From a virus: a stretch of DNA of 26,733 bases. The notes below the pieces were generated by a model. The model searched no databases. It had not been told where the DNA came from and saw only the letters and a program-made list of their open reading frames with translations. Each line of letters starts with the position of its first letter. Position 1 is the stretch's first letter. The DNA lies in the IMG/VR virus record IMGVR_UViG_3300042453_001938, positions 1 to 26,733 of that record; one strand, 5' to 3'. Both the position numbers and the translations under genes were made by a program. This document shows positions 21,150 to 26,733 of the stretch, piece after piece.

Positions 21150-21602
21150 ATGTCCTTAAAGTCTTTGCCATTCGCGCCGCGCGAGGTGAAAGCAACCGAG
21201 AAGACGCTGCAGGCGATTTACGACGCCGCCGCGCTCGGGTTGAAAGGTGATACGTTGGCGTTGGCGGCAGGATTGCTGCCGATCGAGTACCGCCGTTTGT
21301 GCCAGCTAGATCCGATGGCCCAACTAGCCGAAGAGAAGGGACGCGCCGATGGACACGTCGAAGCCGCCACGCAACTCCGCGAAGCCGCGCGTCAAGGGGA
21401 CGCTAAAGCTGCCCTATCCATACTCACGCATGTGCACGGCTGGGTGGCGAAGCAACAGGTGCAAGTCGACATACAGCAGCAGATCAGCATCACGGCAGCA
21501 CTGCGAGAGGCGGAATCGCGCGTCATTGCTGGTCGCTTGGCACAAGATGAACGGGCACCACTAACTATCGACCAGCCGACGCATGCAAACGCCGATCTAT
21601 AG
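21150..21602 (+). CDS. Terminase small subunit candidate
   Basis: 150 aa, directly upstream of and overlapping the large terminase gene by 20 bp. Residues 15-50 (ATEKTLQAIYDAAALGLKGDTLALAAGLLPIEYRRL) look like an N-terminal helix-turn-helix for recognising packaging DNA. The segment REAARQGDAKAALSILTHVHGWVAKQQV resembles the helical core of small terminases, where 'GD.KAA..IL...' recurs. The C-terminal part is polar. It would form a ring that selects phage DNA and loads the large subunit. Recognition rests on pattern and position. No Shine-Dalgarno is obvious before the ATG. Confidence 0.8.
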   Translation: MSLKSLPFAPREVKATEKTLQAIYDAAALGLKGDTLALAAGLLPIEYRRLCQLDPMAQLAEEKGRADGHVEAATQLREAARQGDAKAALSILTHVHGWVAKQQVQVDIQQQISITAALREAESRVIAGRLAQDERAPLTIDQPTHANADL

Positions 21603-23106
21603 CGCTGACCAAGAAGAGCTGCTCATGAGCAAGCTCTGGTCGCCTGCGATTAAGGATGACCCCGAGGCGTTCGTGCTGTTTGTCTTTCCGTGGGGCCAGG
21701 CCGGCACGCCGCTCGAGCACTTCAGCGGCCCGCGTAAATGGCAGCGCAAAGTGCTACGCAAATTTGCAGAGCATATAAAGGCCAACAAGACCCGTGAGGC
21801 GTACGAAGTGCTGCGCATGGCGACAGCCTCCGGGCGCGGTATCGGCAAGTCGGCGTTGGTCAGTTGGATAACGCTCTGGATGTTATCCACAAGGATAGGC
21901 TCAACAACCATCATCTCGGCTAACAGCGAGGCGCAGCTGCGCTCGGTGACGTGGGCGGAAATTACCAAGTGGCTCGCGCTGCTGATCAATAGCCACTGGT
22001 TCGAAGTGTCCGCCACGCGGCTGATGCCGGCCAAGTGGATCGCGGAGCTGGTCGAGCGCGATCTGAAGAAAGGCACGCGCTATTGGTCGGTCGAAGGGCG
22101 GCTGTGGAGCGAGGAGAACCCGGACGCGTACGCGGGCGTGCACAACCACGACGGCGTGCTCGTCATCTTCGACGAAGCCTCCGGTATACCTGACCCGATC
22201 TGGGCGGTGACGGCGGGGTTCTTCACGGAGAACACACCGCACCGATTCTGGTGCGCGTTTAGTAACCCGCGCCGTAACGAGGGGTACTTCTTTGAGTGCT
22301 TCAACGCCAAGCGGGCGTTCTGGCAGACAGAGAGCATCGACGCGCGCGAGGTGGAGGACACCGACAAGATGGTCTACCAGCAGATCATCGACGAGTACGG
22401 CGCGGATAGCCCCGAGGCGCGCATCGAGGTGTATGGACAGTTTCCGCTTGAGGGCGACGATCAGTTCATCGGCCCGGCGGTCGTCGAGGCGGCGTGCAAC
22501 CGGCAGCGGTGGAAGGATGAAACGGCGCCGGTGGTGCTCGGGGTCGACCCTGCGCGATCGGGCTCCGACAGCACCGTGATCGTCGCGCGGCAAGGGCGGG
22601 ACATTATTGCCATCAAGCGCTACAAGGGCGAGGACACCATGACGACGGTCGGCCGCGTGATCGACGCGATCGAGGAGTTCAACCCGGTGTTTACCGTCAT
22701 CGACGAAGGCGGCCTAGGGTACGGCATATTGGATCGGCTCAAGGAGCAGCGCTACAAGGTGCGCGGGGTGAACTTTGGGTGGAAGGCGAAGAACCCGGTG
22801 ATGTGGGGCAACAAGCGCGCGGAGCTCTGGGGCAACATGCGCGAGTGGCTGCGCGAGGGGCACATACCGAACGATCGGCAGCTAAAGACAGACCTGACTG
22901 GGCCGACGCAGAAGCCCAACTCATCGGGCACTATCTTCTTAGAAGGGAAGAAAGAGATGAAGGCGCGGGGGCTTGCAAGCCCTGACGCGGCTGACGCTCT
23001 GGCGGTGACATTTGCATTTCCGCTCGCACAGCGCGAATATAGAGAGAAAGCTAGGCGCATTGCGGTCAATGAAGGCGGCAGCGTCGGTAGCTGGATGGGG
23101 GCGTAA
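21583..23106 (+). CDS. Terminase large subunit
   Basis: 507 aa. The N-terminal ATPase has Walker A ATASGRGIGKSAL (GRGIGKS at 84-90, like the GRGSGKS of Sf6-type enzymes) and Walker B VLVIFDEAS (D197, E198). A possible coupling motif is FSNP near 226-229. The RNase H-like nuclease domain shows VLGVDPARSGSDST (D322), VIDEGGLGYG (D374) and SPDAADALAV (D468/D471). It pumps DNA into the procapsid and cuts it. The start at 21583 keeps the family-like N-terminus YSADQEELL and PWGQ.GTPLE, and ATG 21625 would remove it. The stop overlaps the next start (TAATG). Confidence 0.95.
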   Translation: MQTPIYSADQEELLMSKLWSPAIKDDPEAFVLFVFPWGQAGTPLEHFSGPRKWQRKVLRKFAEHIKANKTREAYEVLRMATASGRGIGKSALVSWITLWMLSTRIGSTTIISANSEAQLRSVTWAEITKWLALLINSHWFEVSATRLMPAKWIAELVERDLKKGTRYWSVEGRLWSEENPDAYAGVHNHDGVLVIFDEASGIPDPIWAVTAGFFTENTPHRFWCAFSNPRRNEGYFFECFNAKRAFWQTESIDAREVEDTDKMVYQQIIDEYGADSPEARIEVYGQFPLEGDDQFIGPAVVEAACNRQRWKDETAPVVLGVDPARSGSDSTVIVARQGRDIIAIKRYKGEDTMTTVGRVIDAIEEFNPVFTVIDEGGLGYGILDRLKEQRYKVRGVNFGWKAKNPVMWGNKRAELWGNMREWLREGHIPNDRQLKTDLTGPTQKPNSSGTIFLEGKKEMKARGLASPDAADALAVTFAFPLAQREYREKARRIAVNEGGSVGSWMGA

Positions 23107-23369
23107 TGGCTCGCAAGTCGGTGTCGTTGTCCGTAGGACGCGGCGAGAAGCAGTCGACCAAAGCTGGCGCTGGCCTGACGGCCAAAGGACGCGCCAAGTA
23201 CAACCGTGCCACCGGCAGCAACTTGAAGGCGCCAGCGCCCAACCCTAAAAGCAAGGCAGACGCCGGACGTAAGAAGTCGTTCTGCGCAAGAATGAAAGGC
23301 GTCGTTCGTAACGCTAAAGGCCCAGCAGAACGGGCCAAAGCATCACTCAAAAGATGGAAGTGTAGCTAA
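23106..23369 (+). CDS. Small basic protein, DUF6321-like
   Basis: 87 aa, TAATG-coupled to terL and to the next gene. The pattern SLSVGRGEKQSTKAGAGLTAKGRAKYNRATGSNLKAPAPNP, then RKKSFCARMKGV and LKRWKCS is one I associate with DUF6321, a small lysine-rich protein widespread in phages, often near terminase or portal genes. Its role is not known to me. A nucleic-acid or virion-internal role is suggested by the charge. It is the first of four consecutive small basic genes. Confidence 0.8.
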   Translation: MARKSVSLSVGRGEKQSTKAGAGLTAKGRAKYNRATGSNLKAPAPNPKSKADAGRKKSFCARMKGVVRNAKGPAERAKASLKRWKCS

Positions 23370-23530
23370 TGGCTAGTAAGAAGGGACTATATGCTCGAAT
23401 TCATGAAAAACGCGCTCGCATCGCTGCAGGCTCTGGTGAGAAGATGCGTAAACCTGGTGTTAAAGGTGCCCCTACAGCCAAAGCCTTTAGAGAATCTGCC
23501 AAAACCGCCAAAAAGAGGCCCAGCAAATGA
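23369..23530 (+). CDS. Small lysine-rich protein
   Basis: 53 aa, overlapping the preceding stop (TAATG) and the next start (ATGA). It begins MASKKGLYARIHEKRARIAAGSGEKMRKPG and ends KGAPTAKAFRESAKTAKKRPSK. This sequence type recurs beside phage portal and terminase genes in environmental phages. It is nearly all basic and has no hydrophobic core, so it is probably disordered and DNA- or head-associated. Function is unknown. Confidence 0.8.
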   Translation: MASKKGLYARIHEKRARIAAGSGEKMRKPGVKGAPTAKAFRESAKTAKKRPSK

Positions 23531-23712
23531 ACTACCGAAAAATGACCGGCGTGTCGCCCGGCGCAACGATCGGCGACATGATCGTGCAAAGCCGTCAAAG
23601 CGCGCCAAAAATGCAAAAGCCGCGCGCACCAAAGCGCGAGATGAATAGCAACGCTATTCGCACCACGGTAGACTTCCGCCCATCGCCGATGGGACGTAAA
23701 GGGGTACGTTAA
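23527..23712 (+). CDS. Small basic protein, unknown function
   Basis: 61 aa from the ATG overlapping the upstream stop. It starts MNYRKMTGVSPGATIGDMI and includes VQSRQSAPKMQKPRAPKRE and TVDFRPSPMGRKGVR. It is positively charged and Pro/Met-rich. No family is recognised. It belongs to the compact quartet of basic genes between terminase and portal, which suggests a head or packaging-related role. Confidence 0.7.
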   Translation: MNYRKMTGVSPGATIGDMIVQSRQSAPKMQKPRAPKREMNSNAIRTTVDFRPSPMGRKGVR

Positions 23713-23856
23713 ATGCCTTTAGTTAAGTCGGCCACTAATAAAGCATTTCGCGAAAACCTTAAACAAGAGATGCGTTCTGGCAAACCGCAGAAGCAGGCGC
23801 TAGCCATTGCGTATTCGGTGAAGCGTCGCGCGGCGGCAAAGAAAGGCAAGAAGTAA
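23713..23856 (+). CDS. Small basic protein, DUF6496-like
   Basis: 47 aa. The ATG follows the upstream TAA without a gap. The core KSATNKAFRENLKQEMRSGKPQKQALAIAYSVKRRA fits the DUF6496 pattern 'K....A...N...E...GKPQKQA.AIAYS..R'. It ends AAAKKGKK. This is a very common small phage protein near portal genes, of unknown function. Confidence 0.8.
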   Translation: MPLVKSATNKAFRENLKQEMRSGKPQKQALAIAYSVKRRAAAKKGKK

Positions 23857-23859
23857 GTC

Positions 23860-25995
23860 ATGGCTCAAGACCCGACAGGCATGAAAGGCGCGGCGCAAGT
23901 CGCCAACAGTCCGCAATCGCGTCGCACTAAAGACGCTGCTGACGTGCTGGCGCGCATGCGCGACCGTCTGGAACAGTCGTTGTCGGCGTACAGTGACTCG
24001 AGAGACAGCGAGCTGGACGATCTACGCTTCATGGCAGGCTCGCCCGACAACCGTTGGCAGTGGCCACAAGAGGTGCTCGCCACACGCGGTGCGGTGCAAG
24101 GTCAGACGATCAACGCGCGTCCGTGCTTGACGATCAACAAGCTGCCGCAGCATGTGCGTCAGGTCACAAACGATCAGCGTCAGAACCGCCCGTCGGGTAA
24201 GGTCATCCCGGTCGACGATCAGGCGGATATTGAGGTTGCCGAGGTACTAAACGGTGTGGTGCGCCACATCGAGTACATGTCAGATGCGGACGTCGTGTAC
24301 GACACGGCGTGCGACAACCAAGTGACCTACGGCGAAGGGTATTTTCGCATTTTGACGGAATACTGCGACGAGACGAGCTTCGATCAAGACCTTCGCCTGC
24401 AGCGCATCCGTAATTCTTTTAGCGTCTACATGGATCCGCACATTCAAGACCCGTGCGGATCGGACGCTGAGTATTGCTTCATCACTGAAGACATGCCGAA
24501 AGACGAGTTTGCGCGTTTGTTTCCCGACGCCGAACCGATTTCGTCTATCTCAACGCGCGGCGTAGGCGACGAGCAGCTCTCGCAGTGGATTTTGGAAGAC
24601 TCGGTGCGTATCGCGGAGTATTTCTACGCGGTTTACGACAAAGCCACGCTGCATTTATACCCCAACAACCGAACTGCCTACGCTAACTCACCGGAAGCGC
24701 GGCAAATGGAGATGATGGGAGTGCGCCCGCTGCGCATCCGTGAGGTCGAGATCCGCAAAATTAAGTGGATGAAGACCAACGGCTACGAAATTCTTGAAGA
24801 ACAAGACTGGCCGGGCCGTTGGATTCCGGTCATTCGCGTCATCGGCAACGAATTTGAGGTCGACGGACGCATTTACATCTCGGGTTTGGTCAGAAATGCC
24901 AAAGATGCCCAGCGAATGTACAACTACTGGGTGTCGCAAGAGGCTGAAATGCTGGCGCTGGCGCCAAAAGCGCCGTTTATTGGCTACGGCGGTCAGTTTG
25001 AAGGCTACGAGCACCAGTGGAAGACCGCCAACACCACAAATTGGCCGTATTTGGAGGTCAATCCCGACGTCACCGACGGTCAAGGCGCCGTTTTGCCGCT
25101 GCCGCAGCGCGCGCAGCCGCCGTTGGCTCAAACGGGGCTCATTCAGGCCAAAATGGGCGCCTCGGACGACATTAAATCGACCACGGGGTATTACGATTCT
25201 AGCCTTGGAGCGACGTCAAACGAGCGCTCCGGGCGGGCCATCTTGGCGCGTGAACGGCAAGGCGACACAGGTTCATATCACTACGTTGACAACTTAGCTC
25301 GCGCTATTCGCTACGGGACGCGCCAACTTATCGACTTGATCCCGAAGATCTACGACACCCAGCGCATCGCGCGCATCATTGGCATCGACGGCGAGACGTC
25401 GACAGCGCGGATTGACCCGACGCAGGAAGAGGCCGTACGCCAGGTCGTCAACGAAGCGGGTATTGTGATCGAGAAGATCTACAACCCGTCGGTCGGTAAG
25501 TACGACGTCGCGGTCACGACGGGCCCGTCGTACCTGACCAAGCGCCAGGAAGCGATGGACGCCATGTCGCAGATCCTGCAGGCCAACCCTGAGCTGTGGA
25601 ACGTGGCCGGCGATCTGTTCGTCAAGAACATGGACTGGCCGGGCGCTCAAGAGATTGCCAAGCGCTTGCAGAAGACGATCGAGCCGCGCATCCTCGAGGA
25701 TGAAGAGGATCCAGCGCTGCAGGCCGTCAAGATGGAGAACGACGCGCTCAAGCAACAGATGCAAGAAATGCGCGTGATGCTCGATAGCGTGCAGAAGTCC
25801 ATCGACGAGCGTGAGGTACGCGTCAAAGAGTACGACGCGGAGACTAAACGCATCAGCACCGTCCAAGCGGGCATGACGCCCGAACAGATACAGGACATTG
25901 TCATGGGCACGATTAGCGGCATGATGACGTCCGGCGATCTTGTAGCGCCCGTTTCACGTGAAACCGCTATGCCGATGGAGTTACCGCCGCAATGA
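23860..25995 (+). CDS. Portal protein, P22-type
   Basis: 711 aa, close to the 725 aa of P22 gp1. Family-like segments include DELDDLRFMAGSPDNRWQW, NARPCLTINKLPQHVRQVTNDQRQNRP and VIPVDDQADIEVAEVLNGVVRHIEY. Others are YDTACDNQVTYGEGYFRI, YNYWVSQEAEMLALAPKAPFIG and TSNERSGRAILARERQGD. The end is a helical barrel-like region (about 600-665). The protein forms the dodecameric ring through which DNA enters and leaves the head and on which terminase docks. The stop overlaps the next start (ATGA). Codons for residues 698-702 spell the parS-like palindrome described separately. Confidence 0.93.
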   Translation: MAQDPTGMKGAAQVANSPQSRRTKDAADVLARMRDRLEQSLSAYSDSRDSELDDLRFMAGSPDNRWQWPQEVLATRGAVQGQTINARPCLTINKLPQHVRQVTNDQRQNRPSGKVIPVDDQADIEVAEVLNGVVRHIEYMSDADVVYDTACDNQVTYGEGYFRILTEYCDETSFDQDLRLQRIRNSFSVYMDPHIQDPCGSDAEYCFITEDMPKDEFARLFPDAEPISSISTRGVGDEQLSQWILEDSVRIAEYFYAVYDKATLHLYPNNRTAYANSPEARQMEMMGVRPLRIREVEIRKIKWMKTNGYEILEEQDWPGRWIPVIRVIGNEFEVDGRIYISGLVRNAKDAQRMYNYWVSQEAEMLALAPKAPFIGYGGQFEGYEHQWKTANTTNWPYLEVNPDVTDGQGAVLPLPQRAQPPLAQTGLIQAKMGASDDIKSTTGYYDSSLGATSNERSGRAILARERQGDTGSYHYVDNLARAIRYGTRQLIDLIPKIYDTQRIARIIGIDGETSTARIDPTQEEAVRQVVNEAGIVIEKIYNPSVGKYDVAVTTGPSYLTKRQEAMDAMSQILQANPELWNVAGDLFVKNMDWPGAQEIAKRLQKTIEPRILEDEEDPALQAVKMENDALKQQMQEMRVMLDSVQKSIDEREVRVKEYDAETKRISTVQAGMTPEQIQDIVMGTISGMMTSGDLVAPVSRETAMPMELPPQ
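25951..25964. other. Exact parS-core palindrome (ParB-binding-like site)
   Basis: GTTTCACGTGAAAC matches the 14-bp core of bacterial chromosomal parS sites (TGTTNCACGTGAAACA) with no mismatch. It encodes V-S-R-E-T near the portal C-terminus. An exact match to this 14-mer is unexpected by chance in a window of this size, although coding constraint makes it less surprising. No parA or parB gene is visible here. Confidence 0.6.
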
Positions 25996-26354
25996 CATGC
26001 GAAGTCTTTATCGGACGGCTATTTTTGGCGCGGGATGTGACCCATTCCACGCACCTGAATACCCGTAACTACGCTAAACACAAGGCACTACAGAAGTTCT
26101 ACGAGGGCATCATTCCCCTCGCAGACGACTTTGCCGAGGCGTATCAGGGTCGGCACGGACTGATTGGCCCGATTGCCCTAGCCTCTGCCCAGAAGTCAAA
26201 CAACGTGCTTGACTTTCTGGAGAAGGAGCTTAAGGAACTTGAGGAAATGCGGTATAAAGTCGTCAGTAAAGACGACACGACGCTGCAAAACCTGTTGGAC
26301 GCCATATTTGGCTTGTATTTGTCGACGATCTATAAACTCAAATTTTTGGCTTGA
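25992..26354 (+). CDS. DUF5856-like phage protein
   Basis: 120 aa, ATGA-coupled to the portal. FIGRLFLARDVTHSTHLNTRNYAKHKALQKFYEGIIPLADDFAEAYQGRHG and LGLYLSTIYKLKFLA-like ending (here IFGLYLSTIYKLKFLA) match a pattern I associate with DUF5856, an all-helical family resembling ferritin/Dps-type four-helix bundles. Several His and Glu residues (H37, H40, E63) could bind metal. It is a usual neighbour of portals in environmental podoviruses. Function is unknown. Confidence 0.75.
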   Translation: MTCEVFIGRLFLARDVTHSTHLNTRNYAKHKALQKFYEGIIPLADDFAEAYQGRHGLIGPIALASAQKSNNVLDFLEKELKELEEMRYKVVSKDDTTLQNLLDAIFGLYLSTIYKLKFLA

Positions 26355-26365
26355 GGTAACCTCAA
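26351..26365 (+). promoter_or_regulatory. Hairpin over the ribosome-binding site of the next gene
   Basis: TTGAGG (26351-26356) and CCTCAA (26360-26365) pair around a 3-nt loop. The GAGG that would serve as Shine-Dalgarno for the ATG at 26367 is within the stem, so ribosomes finishing the upstream gene (TGA 26352-26354) may have to open it. Confidence 0.4.
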
Positions 26366-26366
26366 A

Positions 26367-26666
26367 ATGGCTGCATCACTTGGCTTGGTTATTCGTCGCC
26401 CGATCTATGGATCGGCCACGAAAACCGCATACACCGGCACGGCAGGCTCGACGACCGTTCCACCGTACACGGCCTCCGTTCTGCTGTGGTGCAGCACGGC
26501 GGCTTATGTGCGCGTAGGCGGCACGGCAACGACAAGCGATTTGCCGCTTCCGGCTAACGCGCCCATCATCATCCCGACCGACAACACGACTGGCGCACCG
26601 ATCACGGTATCGGCCATTCAGGACTCGTTGGGCGGCAACCTTTACTGCATTGCGATGGCGGACTAA
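26367..26666 (+). CDS. Small virion protein candidate
   Basis: 99 aa. It is beta-rich and Thr/Ala/Pro-rich (IRRPIYGSATKTAYTGTAGSTTVPPYTASVLLWCS, YVRVGGTATTSDLPLPANAPIIIPTDN, ISAIQDSLGGNLYCIAMAD-like end). Such sequence is typical of small phage decoration or tail-associated proteins. It follows the DUF5856-like gene by 12 bp within the late operon. No specific family is assigned. Confidence 0.65.
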   Translation: MAASLGLVIRRPIYGSATKTAYTGTAGSTTVPPYTASVLLWCSTAAYVRVGGTATTSDLPLPANAPIIIPTDNTTGAPITVSAIQDSLGGNLYCIAMAD

Positions 26667-26669
26667 CCC

Positions 26670-26733
26670 ATGTTTGTTTCATCCCAAACTGTAGACAATC
26701 TGGCCCTTTTGGATGTTGCTGCCGTCAATGTTG
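26670..26733 (+). CDS. Partial CDS, start of next structural gene
   Basis: The ATG at 26670 follows the previous stop by 3 bp. The frame stays open to the end of the window, giving MFVSSQTVDNLALLDVAAV and two more residues. Too little is visible to assign. Given the order it should be another virion gene before the capsid region. Confidence 0.5.
   Translation, partial: MFVSSQTVDNLALLDVAAVNV

Noticed and set aside
20782-21159. Plus-strand frame of 125 codons with MTQMTQ and NDPN-like peptides
   Set aside because: It is a translation of the 9-bp repeats and of the GC-rich block, has low-complexity composition, and overlaps the terS start. No ribosome-binding site is present.
21901-22593. 230-codon frame on the minus strand
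   Set aside because: It lies entirely antisense within the large terminase gene, whose motifs are intact. The Arg/His-rich translation is typical of a shadow frame.
1-26733. tRNA genes, integrase, repressor or insertion sequence
   Set aside because: I looked for cloverleaf-like segments and recombinase or transposase signatures and saw none. A dedicated scan could still find a divergent tRNA.

Overview
The window is part of the genome of a tailed double-stranded DNA phage (Caudoviricetes) with P22-like, podovirus-type virion genes. Evidence is a two-domain large terminase, a P22-type portal, three consecutive ejection-type internal proteins, a holin/lysozyme block and a self-contained replication module. 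The DNA is GC-rich, start codons include several GTGs, and most genes overlap by ATGA, GTGA or TAATG. A proteobacterial host is likely but not proven. I see no integrase, repressor, tRNA, rRNA, IS element or CRISPR array. The major capsid gene is not in the window. Both ends lie inside structural genes, so the circular or permuted map continues from the right end (after the portal) through capsid and tail genes back to the left end.

Layout. (1) 1-4591 and 4604-7459, plus strand: tail-fibre and tip proteins, a GNAT acetyltransferase, then three internal/ejection proteins. (2) 7462-9057, plus: three small membrane proteins and a GH24 lysozyme, the lysis block. (3) 9049-10821, minus: a small protein, an SNF2-type helicase and a VRR-NUC nuclease. 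(4) 10907-17729, plus: a DUF2800 Cas4/RecB-like nuclease, a conserved partner protein, four small genes, a family A DNA polymerase and a primase/SF3 helicase. Blocks 3 and 4 start from a compact divergent promoter region in which the two -35 boxes share one inverted repeat. (5) 17709-20329, minus: an operon of small proteins with a DnaN-like sliding clamp. It converges on the primase gene. (6) 20330-21149: a non-coding region of about 820 bp with an unusual array of a 9-bp unit (TTGGGTCAT / ATGACCCAA). The units face inward around an AT-rich centre that carries a LexA-like box. A G- and A/T-tract zone follows just before the terminase genes. (7) 21150-26733, plus: small and large terminase, four small basic proteins, portal, a DUF5856-like protein and virion proteins.

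How the parts work together. Blocks 3-5 supply a nearly complete replisome (primase-helicase, PolA-type polymerase, clamp, SNF2 helicase, nucleases). Block 6 is the best candidate for a replication origin, regulatory centre or packaging start. Block 7 packages DNA into the head. Blocks 1-2 build the tail and ejection apparatus and lyse the cell. The most notable signals are the symmetric 9-mer array, an exact chromosomal-type parS core (GTTTCACGTGAAAC) inside the portal gene, the shared divergent promoter with an apparently leaderless nuclease gene, and an intrinsic terminator facing the minus strand between the polymerase and primase genes.
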